Source: Marivirga lumbricoides (GTDB lineage Bacteria > Bacteroidota > Bacteroidia > Cytophagales > Cyclobacteriaceae). From it: a stretch of DNA of 64,000 nucleotides. The position numbers and the translations under genes are program-made. Below, in pieces: positions 36,920 to 45,400 of this stretch (position 1 is its first letter; every line of letters starts with the position of its first letter). The notes under the pieces were generated by a model. That model saw only the letters and a list, made by a program, of their open reading frames with translations, ran no database searches and was not told where the DNA came from. Location of the stretch: contig NZ_BMEC01000018.1 in the NCBI RefSeq assembly GCF_014636295.1, forward strand, positions 1-64,000. Direction: 5' to 3'.

Positions 36920-37780
36920 TTATTTCACAAGCCTTAACAAATACTCACCGTATCCACTTTTCACTAATGGCTTGGCAAGCTCCTGCAACTGTGTTTTATC
37001 AATAAAACCCATCCTGTATGCCACTTCTTCAATACAGCCAATCTTTAGTCCTTGCCTTTCTTCTATCACCCTCACAAATTCTGAGGCTTGCATCAATGAA
37101 GCAAATGTTCCGGTATCCAACCAGGCCGTTCCTCTGTTCAGCACACTGACTTCAAGGGTTCCCTGTTCAAGGTACTTTTTATTAATATCTGTTATCTCAA
37201 GCTCTCCTCGCGGACTTGGCTTTATATTTCTGGCTATCTCTACCACTGAATTATTATAAAAATATATGCCTGGAACTGCAAAGGATGATTTAGGCTCTTT
37301 TGGCTTCTCTTCGATAGAGATCGCTTTTCCGTTGTCATCGAATTCCACTACTCCGTAACGCTCAGGATCGTGCACATGATAAGCATATACAATACCTCCT
37401 TTTGGCTTGGTATTGCTCTGCAAAAGCTTACTCATCCCCGAACCATAGAAAATATTATCTCCAAGAATCAGTGCCACATCATCTCCTCCAACAAAGTCGG
37501 CTCCGATAATAAATGCCTGGGCTAAGCCTTCAGGTTTTTTCTGTACAGCATACTCAATTTTACAACCAATTTGAGAGCCATCTCCTAATAGCTGCTCAAA
37601 CATGTGGGTATGTTCAGGGGTAGAAATAATCAGGATTTCTTTTATTCCTGCAAGCATTAATGTGGACAGCGGGTAATAAATCATTGGCTTATCATAAACC
37701 GGCATGAGCTGCTTACTTACTGCTATTGTTAATGGGTGTAAACGTGTTCCTGATCCGCCTGCTAAGATTATTCCTTTCAT
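36920..37780 (-). CDS. rfbA: Glucose-1-phosphate thymidylyltransferase
   Basis: First enzyme of dTDP-L-rhamnose (and related dTDP-deoxysugar) synthesis: glucose-1-phosphate + dTTP to dTDP-glucose. The 286-residue length is typical. The nucleotide-binding signature [11 protein letters not shown] is at residues 8-18, and [12 protein letters not shown] and [10 protein letters not shown] follow as in RmlA. ATG at 37780 gives the canonical MKGIILAGG start. It is downstream of rfbB in the same direction across a 188-bp gap that carries CTAG-rich inverted repeats. rfbC is 2.4 kb away, and rfbD (RmlD) is not in the window. Confidence 0.97.
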   Translation of the reverse strand: MKGIILAGGSGTRLHPLTIAVSKQLMPVYDKPMIYYPLSTLMLAGIKEILIISTPEHTHMFEQLLGDGSQIGCKIEYAVQKKPEGLAQAFIIGADFVGGDDVALILGDNIFYGSGMSKLLQSNTKPKGGIVYAYHVHDPERYGVVEFDDNGKAISIEEKPKEPKSSFAVPGIYFYNNSVVEIARNIKPSPRGELEITDINKKYLEQGTLEVSVLNRGTAWLDTGTFASLMQASEFVRVIEERQGLKIGCIEEVAYRMGFIDKTQLQELAKPLVKSGYGEYLLRLVK

Positions 37781-37802
37781 TGGTTAGATATGTTTAGATT
37801 TT

Positions 37803-37967
37803 TAGAATCTAGAGCCTAGACTGCTCTTCTCTATATTTAAATTTTAATTCCCCTACCGTCTTGTTCCGGGGATTCTTCGTTATGTCTTGGCTTTATTCTC
37901 TTAATATTTCAAAATTTGAAAGACAATTTTTGATCCAGTTTTATGGTCTAGGTTCTTGACTCTAACC
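37803..37967. repeat. Small CTAG-rich inverted-repeat element between rfbA and rfbB
   Basis: The left arm (about 37803-37823) read in reverse complement is GTCTAGGCTCTAGATTCTA. The right arm (37946-37964) reads GTCTAGGTTCTTGACTCTA, 16 of 19 positions alike, so the arms form an imperfect inverted repeat enclosing about 120 bp of non-coding DNA. The tetramer CTAG, usually rare, occurs four times near these arms. The right end touches the last codons of rfbB. The structure resembles a MITE-like or intergenic repeat element. Other genome copies would be needed to confirm mobility. Confidence 0.35.
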
Positions 37968-37968
37968 T

Positions 37969-39024
37969 CTAGTCTCTCTTATCATACATTTCATCGTAAT
38001 ATTGCTGGTATGCTCCTGAAGTGACATTTTTCATCCATTCTTCATTTTCCATATACCAGTCGATAGTTTTGGCTATCCCTTCTTCAAACTGGAGGCTTGG
38101 TTTCCATCCCAACTCTTTCATTATTTTGTTGGCATCAATGGCATAGCGTAAATCATGCCCTGCTCTATCAGTAACATAGGTGATGAGTTTTTCTGAAGTT
38201 CCTTCTTCTCTGCCAAGCTTCTTATCCATCACTTTGCATACTACTTTAATCAAATCCAGGTTTTTCCACTCATTAAAACCTCCAATATTATAGGTTTCTC
38301 CTTTTTTACCTTTGTGATAAAGCACATCAATGGCTTTCGCATGGTCCTCCACATAAAGCCAATCTCTTACATTTTCTCCTTTACCATATACCGGAAGTGA
38401 CTTATTATTCCTGATATTATTAATGAAGAGTGGTATCAGTTTCTCAGGAAATTGGTTAGGTCCATAATTGTTAGAGCAGTTGCTAACAATAACAGGCAAT
38501 CCATAAGTATTGGCATAAGCTCTCACAAAATGATCAGAACCAGCTTTTGAGGCTGAATAAGGTGATTGCGGGTCATAAGAAGTTGTTTCGGTAAAAAAGC
38601 CTCCATCATCCAATGAACCAAAAACTTCATCTGTAGAGATATGATAAAATAGTTTATCTTCAAAATTATCTTTCCAGTTTTCCTTAGCTGCATTAAGCAA
38701 GGTGACAGTGCCAAAAATATTGGTTTTTACAAACTCCATTGGGTTGCTGATAGACCTATCAACGTGGGATTCTGCTGCTAAATGTATTACTCCATCAAAA
38801 GCGTATTTCTTAAATAAATCAAAAATATAAGCTTCATCAGTGATATCTCCCTTTTCGAATATATAGTTTTTTGCGCCTTCAATATCTGCAAGGTTTTCCA
38901 GGTTACCTGCGTAGGTCAGCTTATCGAGATTAACAATTTTATAGTCAGGATATTTGTTTACAAACAATCTCACTACATGAGATCCTATAAATCCTGCTCC
39001 GCCTGTTATTAATAGAGTTTTCAA
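37969..39024 (-). CDS. rfbB: dTDP-glucose 4,6-dehydratase
   Basis: Converts dTDP-glucose to dTDP-4-keto-6-deoxyglucose using bound NAD+. The NAD motif GGAGFIGSHVV lies at residues 8-18 with the start used here, the catalytic YxxxK is YSASK, and HISTDEVFGSLDDGGFF supplies the catalytic Asp/Glu. A TTG at 39048 would add eight residues, but that codon overlaps a perfect TAAATTTG promoter element (39046-39053). Only the TTG at 39024 gives the family's MKTLLITGG start, so I choose it (351 residues). It is followed by the rfbA gene. Confidence 0.96.
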   Translation of the reverse strand: MKTLLITGGAGFIGSHVVRLFVNKYPDYKIVNLDKLTYAGNLENLADIEGAKNYIFEKGDITDEAYIFDLFKKYAFDGVIHLAAESHVDRSISNPMEFVKTNIFGTVTLLNAAKENWKDNFEDKLFYHISTDEVFGSLDDGGFFTETTSYDPQSPYSASKAGSDHFVRAYANTYGLPVIVSNCSNNYGPNQFPEKLIPLFINNIRNNKSLPVYGKGENVRDWLYVEDHAKAIDVLYHKGKKGETYNIGGFNEWKNLDLIKVVCKVMDKKLGREEGTSEKLITYVTDRAGHDLRYAIDANKIMKELGWKPSLQFEEGIAKTIDWYMENEEWMKNVTSGAYQQYYDEMYDKRD

Positions 39025-39045
39025 ATTAGTCGAATTTTTACATGT

Positions 39046-39053
39046 CAAATTTA
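39046..39053 (-). promoter_or_regulatory. Candidate -7 element of rfbB
   Basis: Minus-strand TAAATTTG matches TAnnTTTG. It overlaps an upstream in-frame TTG and so supports the downstream start at 39024, about 21 bp away. No clear -33 box. Confidence 0.4.
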
Positions 39054-39144
39054 ACGATAGAATTCAAGGAATAAAGGATATCATAAAACAAATATTTCAT
39101 TACTTAAGGAAAGTTCTGTTTATTTGTGAAAATTTTTAAGCATT

Positions 39145-40191
39145 ATGTCCGAAGATACAAAAAACCAGAACCAAACAAATAACTCTGATGAAATTGATTT
39201 AAGGCAGTTATTTTCTGCAATCGGTGATTTTTTCAAGAATATTTTCATAGGGTTTATGATGGTATTAGTGGCATTTCGAAATGCTACCGTTAAAAATATA
39301 AAAATCATTTTCCTTTTTGTAGTAATTGGTGGAATAATTGGTATTAGTTTGAATTACTATTTACCCGATTATTATACTAGTTCTCTGCTTTTGAATTCGA
39401 AATTCTCTACCGGAAAGCTAACGGAAAGCTCTGTTGACAAATTAGATCAGCTATGTGGAGAGAGGAATTATAATCAACTGGCTTCAATTCTTGGAATAGA
39501 TACTGCTACCGCGAAAAATCTTAGAGGTTTCTATTACGAATCATTTGTATCGGAAGAACAAATTGTAGAGCTTGAGGTATTAAAAGAACAGTTAAAGTCC
39601 AAGATTACCGATGAAGTTGTACTGGAAGGTTTGATGGAAAAACTAGAGGATGACAACAAATCTACTTACAAAATTTTTGTTGAGGTTTATGATAATTCTG
39701 ATTTAAGATCATTAGAGGAACCACTTTTAAATTATTTTAAAAACGGCTCATATGTTTCGAAAAGAATTGAAATTGAATTAACCAATCTCAAATCAAATAT
39801 TGCAAATATTGAACAAGAAATTGAAAAGATTGATAGTTTAAAAAAGCTAATTATAAAGAACTACGATCTTTTTGCTGAACGATCAAGGTCAGGCTCCAAC
39901 AATATAATAATGAGTGATGAAAAGATAGTAGATCCTATTTCAGTTTTTAATAAAAGTCAGCAATTACATGAAGAAAAACTGGAGTTACAAGAACAATTAT
40001 ATCTTACCCCCAGTTTTGAGCTAATTGATGGGTTCACCGTTTTTTCAAGACCGGCCAGCCCAAGCTTGATAAAACTTGGTTTCTATTCCTGTCTATATGG
40101 CTTACTGGCTGCTTATATTTTAATTATATTGATAGCGTTCAATAAATACCTTACCCGACTTGAGGAATCTAGAAAAAATGAAGTTAGCTAA
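39145..40191 (+). CDS. Wzz-like polysaccharide chain-length determinant
   Basis: A 348-residue polysaccharide co-polymerase-like protein. The N-terminal cytoplasmic segment has the Wzz-typical DEIDLRQLFSAIGDF, followed by a span at about 53-71, a large periplasmic domain with coiled-coil helices (about 180-285) and a C-terminal span (about 312-332). There is no fused tyrosine kinase. It would set O-antigen or capsule chain length. It runs opposite to the flanking rfbB and rfbC genes and so has its own transcript, but context supports surface polysaccharide synthesis. Confidence 0.8.
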   Translation: MSEDTKNQNQTNNSDEIDLRQLFSAIGDFFKNIFIGFMMVLVAFRNATVKNIKIIFLFVVIGGIIGISLNYYLPDYYTSSLLLNSKFSTGKLTESSVDKLDQLCGERNYNQLASILGIDTATAKNLRGFYYESFVSEEQIVELEVLKEQLKSKITDEVVLEGLMEKLEDDNKSTYKIFVEVYDNSDLRSLEEPLLNYFKNGSYVSKRIEIELTNLKSNIANIEQEIEKIDSLKKLIIKNYDLFAERSRSGSNNIIMSDEKIVDPISVFNKSQQLHEEKLELQEQLYLTPSFELIDGFTVFSRPASPSLIKLGFYSCLYGLLAAYILIILIAFNKYLTRLEESRKNEVS

Positions 40192-40194
40192 TGA

Positions 40195-40746
40195 TTAAAA
40201 AGGAGAATCAAAATCCTTAAACGCTGGATGTTTGGTGTCTTTTTCAGATATTATGCTTTCTGAGGCAGCAATTTTCCAGTCAATATTTAAAGAGGTATCA
40301 TTGAAAATGATACCTCTTTCATTTTCCGGGCTGTAATAATTATCACATTTATAGAAGAACTCAGCGTGATCACTTAAAACCGCTAAACCATGAGCAAAAC
40401 CTCTTGGAATGAATAACTGTTTTTTATTTTCAGCAGAAAGTAGCACACTATAGCTTTTACCGAATGTAGATTTATCTTTTCTTAAATCAACCACCACATC
40501 TAAGACTTCTCCTTGCAATACCCTTACAAATTTTGCCTGTGCCATTGGTGGCACCTGAAAATGCAGGCCTCTTATAACACCTCTTGCTGAGCGTGATTGA
40601 TTATCCTGCACAAATTCACAATCAACCCCCGTGGCTTCTCTAAATTTCTGATGATGAAAAGATTCAAAAAAATATCCTCTTTGGTCTTCAAATACTTTAG
40701 GAGTAATAAGGTATAAATCATCAAAACCGGTAGCTTCTATATTCAT
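40195..40746 (-). CDS. rfbC: dTDP-4-dehydrorhamnose 3,5-epimerase
   Basis: Epimerises dTDP-4-keto-6-deoxyglucose at C3 and C5. The 183-residue cupin has the family blocks EDQRGYFFESFHH, SARGVIRGLHFQ (catalytic His), KFVRVLQGEVLDVVVDLR and IPRGFAHG. ATG at 40746 is preferred over a TTG six codons upstream. The 3' end is only 3 bp from that of the Wzz-like gene (convergent), with no room for a separate terminator. The fourth gene of the dTDP-rhamnose pathway, rfbD, is absent here and must be elsewhere if rhamnose is made. Confidence 0.96.
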   Translation of the reverse strand: MNIEATGFDDLYLITPKVFEDQRGYFFESFHHQKFREATGVDCEFVQDNQSRSARGVIRGLHFQVPPMAQAKFVRVLQGEVLDVVVDLRKDKSTFGKSYSVLLSAENKKQLFIPRGFAHGLAVLSDHAEFFYKCDNYYSPENERGIIFNDTSLNIDWKIAASESIISEKDTKHPAFKDFDSPF

Positions 40747-40813
40747 TTTGCTTTTTTTGTGCAAAGTAAGCAGATAAGATCAATAATGCCATGCCTTATT
40801 AAATTGATTGTGT

Positions 40814-40821
40814 TAAATTTG
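40814..40821 (+). promoter_or_regulatory. Candidate -7 element of the ccm operon
   Basis: TAAATTTG matches TAnnTTTG and ends only 5 bp before the GTG start of ccmB at 40827. If used, the transcript would be leaderless or nearly so. No clear -33 box is seen. Confidence 0.4.
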
Positions 40822-40826
40822 CGGCC

Positions 40827-41492
40827 GTGTTCAGTCAGGTACTTTCCATATTTAATAAAGAGGTAAAGCTGGAATGGCGAAATAAAACAGCCTTTAACAG
40901 CATTATCCTGTATTTGGTAAGCACTATATTTATCTGTTACTTAAGTTTCAATGTAAAAACCGGCCAAATGCAAACCATTACCTGGAATGCACTTTTTTGG
41001 ATAATTATTGTTTTTGCTAATATAAATGGAGTAGCCAAAAGCTTTTTACAAGAAGGAGAAGGTAGAATGTTATATTACTACACTATTTGCAAGCCGCAAG
41101 TAATTTTAAGTGGTAAACTACTATTTAATGTTGTTCTTTCAACTTTAATAGCTAGTGTTGGCTTCATGGTATACGCTTTTATCCTTGGCAACCCTGTTTC
41201 AAATCATTCCTATTTTCTGCTTACCATATTACTAGTATCAATAGGTTTTGCTGGCATTCTCACTTTAGTTTCCGGAATAGTTTCCAAAGCGAATAATAGT
41301 ACAGCACTACTTGCCATTTTAAGCTTTCCAATATTATTACCAATATTGTTGGTAGCAATAAGGCTTTCTAAGAATGCTATTGATGGAATTGATGCCACAT
41401 TAATGAACGAAAAACTGTTTACCCTTATATCCGTAGATGCCATAGTTATAGCTACGGCCTATTTGTTGTTCCCTTTTATCTGGAGAAGTTAA
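40827..41492 (+). CDS. ccmB: Heme exporter permease CcmB
   Basis: A 221-residue membrane protein with six spans, the permease of the CcmABCD complex that releases holo-CcmE during cytochrome c maturation. The opening (VLSIFNKEVKLEWRNKTAFN) and the FANINGVAKSFLQEGEGRMLYYY region match the family. The start is GTG at 40827; no ATG lies near the N-terminus. It heads a tight cluster with ccmC (2 bp gap). ccmA, the ATPase gene normally paired with ccmB, is not adjacent: rfbC lies upstream in opposite orientation. Confidence 0.93.
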   Translation: MFSQVLSIFNKEVKLEWRNKTAFNSIILYLVSTIFICYLSFNVKTGQMQTITWNALFWIIIVFANINGVAKSFLQEGEGRMLYYYTICKPQVILSGKLLFNVVLSTLIASVGFMVYAFILGNPVSNHSYFLLTILLVSIGFAGILTLVSGIVSKANNSTALLAILSFPILLPILLVAIRLSKNAIDGIDATLMNEKLFTLISVDAIVIATAYLLFPFIWRS

Positions 41493-41494
41493 TT

Positions 41495-42160
41495 ATGAGA
41501 AAAAGTTGGTGGAAAATCTTAGGTGTTTCTTTAGTGTTTTATACCATAATAGGTGGACTTCTGATGGAAGCTCCCAGGCTGGCCATTTTAAATGAGACTA
41601 TCAGGGCAATGCATTTTCATGTACCTATGTGGTTTGGGATGATTATTATGTTAACGGCTTCGGTCTATTTTTCTATTCGTTATTTAAGAACAGGTAACTT
41701 AAAATATGATACCTACGCAATCGAATTGGTAAATACCTCTATACTTTTTGGACTTCTGGGTTTAGCAACTGGCATGATCTGGGCACAATTCACATGGGGT
41801 GCCGCATGGAGTGGAGACCCTAAGCAGAATGGCTCTGCGATTGGCCTTTTAATTTACTTTGCTTATATATTACTGAGAAATTCAATAGCTGATACACAGC
41901 AAAAAGCTAAAATCAGTAGTGTTTATAACATATTTGCCTACGCAACATTAATTCCTCTTCTTTTCATTTTACCCCGCCTTACTGATTCATTACATCCCGG
42001 CAATGGTGGCAACCCCGGATTTAATGCCTATGAATTGGATGGCAGGTTAAGAATGATATTCTATCCCGCAGTAATAGGCTGGACACTATTAGGTGTATGG
42101 TTAACTGAACTACGCATTAGATTAAATTTTATAAAATCACAAATTGATGAGCAAGATTAA
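41495..42160 (+). CDS. ccmC: Heme handling protein CcmC (CcsA-like)
   Basis: A 221-residue, six-span protein that loads heme onto CcmE. The tryptophan-rich periplasmic motif is present as QFTWGAAWSGDPKQNG (about residue 105), and flanking histidines occur in AMHFHVPMW and DSLHPGNGG. Length fits CcmC rather than the larger CcmF. It starts 2 bp after ccmB and overlaps the ccmD-like gene by 14 bp, indicating translational coupling. Confidence 0.93.
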   Translation: MRKSWWKILGVSLVFYTIIGGLLMEAPRLAILNETIRAMHFHVPMWFGMIIMLTASVYFSIRYLRTGNLKYDTYAIELVNTSILFGLLGLATGMIWAQFTWGAAWSGDPKQNGSAIGLLIYFAYILLRNSIADTQQKAKISSVYNIFAYATLIPLLFILPRLTDSLHPGNGGNPGFNAYELDGRLRMIFYPAVIGWTLLGVWLTELRIRLNFIKSQIDEQD

Positions 42161-42401
42161 ATATATCCTAACCCTCTTATTTATTACAATAAGCTTTTAT
42201 GCTACTGCACAAAAAGAGCAAATTTTAGAGGAAGATTATTCCAACAATAAAATTGAGATGGCTGATGTAATGCGCTCCGAAGGAAAAATTTATGTCCTAG
42301 TGGCCATAATTGTTACTTTATTTGCAGGATTTGTCATCTATACTATTAGAACTGAACAGAAGATTAAAAAAATAGAAAAATCATTAAAAAATAAGCTCTA
42401 A
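42147..42401 (+). CDS. ccmD: CcmD-like small membrane protein
   Basis: An 84-residue protein: an N-terminal signal-like hydrophobic segment (MSKIKYILTLLFITISFYAT), a short acidic stretch, then one membrane span (about 48-68) followed by a charged cytoplasmic tail (RTEQKIKKIEKSLKNKL). Position between ccmC and ccmE, together with this single-span-plus-charged-tail form, supports a CcmD role in stabilising the CcmABC complex. It is longer than E. coli CcmD because of the extra N-terminal hydrophobic segment. ATG at 42147 is preferred over a TTG one codon upstream. Confidence 0.75.
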   Translation: MSKIKYILTLLFITISFYATAQKEQILEEDYSNNKIEMADVMRSEGKIYVLVAIIVTLFAGFVIYTIRTEQKIKKIEKSLKNKL

Positions 42402-42450
42402 AGAATTATTTAGATAGTACTTTTGTTGACTTCTCAGAATTAATTACATT

Positions 42451-42852
42451 ATGAAAAAATCCTATATTTTCGGTATCATCATAATTGCAGCTGCAATTAT
42501 GATGATCGTTTCTACCGCTGGAGATGCCAGTTCTTATGTGAGTTTTCAAGATGCTCATGATATGGCGCTAAATGGAAATAATACTAAAATACATGTAGTA
42601 GGAGAGCTCAAAAAAGACCAGGAAGGTAATATTCTTGGTTTAGAAGCTTCCTCCGATAAATTGTCTTTTCAGTTTGTAATGGTAGATGAGAATGGAATGG
42701 AGCAACAAGTATTTTATAATGAGCCCATGCCTGCAGATTTTATCCGCTCAGAACAAGTGGTGGTAATCGGCTCTTTTCAGAATGAAACTTTTGTTGCAGA
42801 CAAAATCCTGATGAAATGCCCTTCTAAATATCAGGAAGAAACAGTTATTTAA
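42451..42852 (+). CDS. ccmE: Cytochrome c heme chaperone CcmE, cysteine variant
   Basis: A 133-residue periplasmic chaperone anchored by one N-terminal span (about 5-24) with the OB-fold CcmE body (VSFQDAHDMALNGNNTKIHV, VVGELKKD, EPMPADFIRSEQVVVIGSF). In classical CcmE the heme is covalently bound by His in an HxxxY motif. Here the aligned position is Cys123 in CPSKY (C123xxxY127), and no nearby His replaces it. This is the CxxxY form known from Desulfovibrio and archaea (system I*). It sits between ccmD and ccmF, consistent with a functional member of the pathway. Confidence 0.92.
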   Translation: MKKSYIFGIIIIAAAIMMIVSTAGDASSYVSFQDAHDMALNGNNTKIHVVGELKKDQEGNILGLEASSDKLSFQFVMVDENGMEQQVFYNEPMPADFIRSEQVVVIGSFQNETFVADKILMKCPSKYQEETVI

Positions 42853-42868
42853 TTTGATAATATAATAT

Positions 42869-45400
42869 ATGATACATTCCACAATAGGTGACTTAGGTCA
42901 CCTTTTTGTCATTATAAGCTTTGTGGGGGCTTTAGTTTCCATATTTAATTTTTACAAAGCAGAAACTACCTCCGCGCTCGATAAGAAAAAACAGTGGTTA
43001 CACAATGGCCAGTTTTCTTTTCTCGTTCATGGTATTTCAGTTTTTGGTATAGTAATCTGCCTCTTCACGATCATTTACAACCATTATTTTGAATACTTTT
43101 ACGCCTGGAGCCATTCCTCAAAAGCTTTACCCACTGAATACATTATTTCTTCATTTTGGGAAGGACAGGAGGGCAGTTTTTTACTCTGGTCATTTTGGAA
43201 TGTAGTTCTTGGATTTATCTTATTAGCTACTAATAAAAAATGGGCTCCATCTATAATGGTGGTATTTTCCATTGTTCAGGCATTTTTAGCCTCCATGATT
43301 TTGGGTGTTGTTATTGATGATTTTAAGATAGGAAGCTCTCCTTTCATTCTGCTAAGAGATGCTATGGATGCTCCGGTTTTCAATCTTAATCCCAATTATG
43401 TACCTGAAGATGGAACAGGATTAAATCCTCTATTGCAAAATTACTGGATGGTAATTCATCCTCCTGTATTGTTCCTGGGTTATGCTACCACGTTAATTCC
43501 ATTTGCCTATGTCATTTCTGGTTTATGGAAAAAAGATGTAAAAGCCTGGGTAAGACCAGCACTTCCATGGGCTTTGTTTTCAGCAGCAGTTTTAGGTTTA
43601 GGTATACTAATGGGAGGCTATTGGGCATATGAAACTCTTAATTTTGGTGGATATTGGAATTGGGACCCTGTAGAGAATGCCTCTTTAGTCCCTTGGTTGG
43701 TGTTGGTTGCAAGTATTCATACAATGATTACTTACAAAAAAAGTGAAACCGCCTTAAAAGCTTCAATTATTCTGGTAATATCAGTTTTTCTGATGGTTTT
43801 ATATGCATCATTCTTAGTGAAAAGCGGGGTACTCGGAGAATCCTCAGTTCACTCTTTTACTGATTTGGGTCTTTCTGGTCAGTTAGTTCTTTGGATGTTG
43901 AGCTTCCTGGTAATCGCTTTATTTTTATGCATTACCAGGTGGAAACTCATTCCATCTACCCAGAAAGAGGTGGAAACATATTCACGTGAATTCTGGATTT
44001 TTATGGGGGCTACTTTATTGTGCCTTATGGCATTCCAAATTATTATCCCAACTTCAATCCCTGTTTATAATACTATTATTGAAGCCTTTGGTGGCCTCTC
44101 CAACTTAGCGCCACCGGTGGATCAGGTTGAATTCTATACCAAATGGCAAATCTGGTTTGCTATTGGTTTAGCTATACTTTCAGGCACGGGTCAGTTTTTC
44201 TGGTGGCAGAAAATGGAACGTACTAAGGTGAAAGAATCTCTACTTTATCCTATCCTTATCACACTCTTGCTTTCTGCTTTAGTAATAACAAGTGTGGGAA
44301 TGACTAATATTGTTTATATTCTTGTAGTAATCAGCGGAATATACACTATTGTAGCTAATGGAAAAATTCTTCTCAACGTGGTTAGAAGCAACTATAAACT
44401 CTCAGGAGGAGCTATTGCGCATATTGGCTTAGGCATGATGCTGATCGGGATGTTATTTTCTTCCGGCTATTCTTCCACTGTTTCGCTCAACAATACAGGT
44501 TTACTTCTAACTAATTCTGAAGAAGTGGAAGAAGATTTTAACCAAACCAATTTACCTTTATATATTAATGATCCTCAAAACATGGGAGAATATACCTTAA
44601 CGTACAAAGGAAGATTCTATGAATCCTATGAAGGGGGATATATAAAAGCAAGCTATTTAGAAGACACTGATGAAACTAATGTTAAAATCATCAAACGCGA
44701 CATCCAAAAAGCAGATGATACGCTGCAAAAAGGGGATACAGTTAATGTGTATGGCGAAAATCACTATTACAAAGTAGATTATCTGAGCGCCAATGGCAAT
44801 AAATTTTCTCTTTTCCCTCGCGCACAAATTAATCCGGGAATGGGAGGTTTAATAGCTTCTCCTGATATTAAAAGGAAGTGGAATGAGGATCTGTATGTAC
44901 ACGTATCATCCGTGCCGGATCCTACTCAGGAAATTGAATGGTCAGAGCCAAAACAAATGGAAGTAACTTTTGGTGAAAAATTCTTTTTGAATGATTACGT
45001 TACTGTTCTTGAGAAAGTGGATAGAGTGAATGAAATAAATGGCACCCCTCTTAAAGGTGAAGATTTAGCTGTCAGAGCACAAATAAAAATCTACGGAGAT
45101 GGCGAAGACTATATTCTAAACCCCTATTATCTCATCAGAAACAATATGGCAGGCAGAATCCCTGATGAAAATAGAGAGATAGGGGTGAAGCTAAATATTG
45201 AAAACATTCAGCCGGAGAACAATACCTTTACATTATCTGTAAGCACTACGCAAAAAGATTACATAATAATGAAAGCCCTTAGTAAGCCATTAATTAATGT
45301 GTTATGGATTGGTACTCTTGTGCTGATGCTGGGTTTTAGCATGGCAATTATTAGACGATACTCTGAGTTTTATAAAATGCGTAAAAAAGGCATGGAATGA
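42869..45400 (+). CDS. ccmF: Cytochrome c heme lyase subunit CcmF
   Basis: An 843-residue integral membrane protein that ligates heme from CcmE to apocytochrome c. The tryptophan-rich WWD-type motif appears as GGYWNWDPVENASLVPW (about residue 262), with conserved histidines in NYWMVIHPPVLFLGYA and in later loops. Length is greater than E. coli CcmF (647), with a large C-terminal periplasmic domain (about 540-810) before the final span, as in other Bacteroidota. The last 4 bases overlap the Rossmann/DUF2520 gene. No ccmH or ccmG follows. DsbD at 22.9 kb may supply reductant. Confidence 0.95.
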   Translation: MIHSTIGDLGHLFVIISFVGALVSIFNFYKAETTSALDKKKQWLHNGQFSFLVHGISVFGIVICLFTIIYNHYFEYFYAWSHSSKALPTEYIISSFWEGQEGSFLLWSFWNVVLGFILLATNKKWAPSIMVVFSIVQAFLASMILGVVIDDFKIGSSPFILLRDAMDAPVFNLNPNYVPEDGTGLNPLLQNYWMVIHPPVLFLGYATTLIPFAYVISGLWKKDVKAWVRPALPWALFSAAVLGLGILMGGYWAYETLNFGGYWNWDPVENASLVPWLVLVASIHTMITYKKSETALKASIILVISVFLMVLYASFLVKSGVLGESSVHSFTDLGLSGQLVLWMLSFLVIALFLCITRWKLIPSTQKEVETYSREFWIFMGATLLCLMAFQIIIPTSIPVYNTIIEAFGGLSNLAPPVDQVEFYTKWQIWFAIGLAILSGTGQFFWWQKMERTKVKESLLYPILITLLLSALVITSVGMTNIVYILVVISGIYTIVANGKILLNVVRSNYKLSGGAIAHIGLGMMLIGMLFSSGYSSTVSLNNTGLLLTNSEEVEEDFNQTNLPLYINDPQNMGEYTLTYKGRFYESYEGGYIKASYLEDTDETNVKIIKRDIQKADDTLQKGDTVNVYGENHYYKVDYLSANGNKFSLFPRAQINPGMGGLIASPDIKRKWNEDLYVHVSSVPDPTQEIEWSEPKQMEVTFGEKFFLNDYVTVLEKVDRVNEINGTPLKGEDLAVRAQIKIYGDGEDYILNPYYLIRNNMAGRIPDENREIGVKLNIENIQPENNTFTLSVSTTQKDYIIMKALSKPLINVLWIGTLVLMLGFSMAIIRRYSEFYKMRKKGME

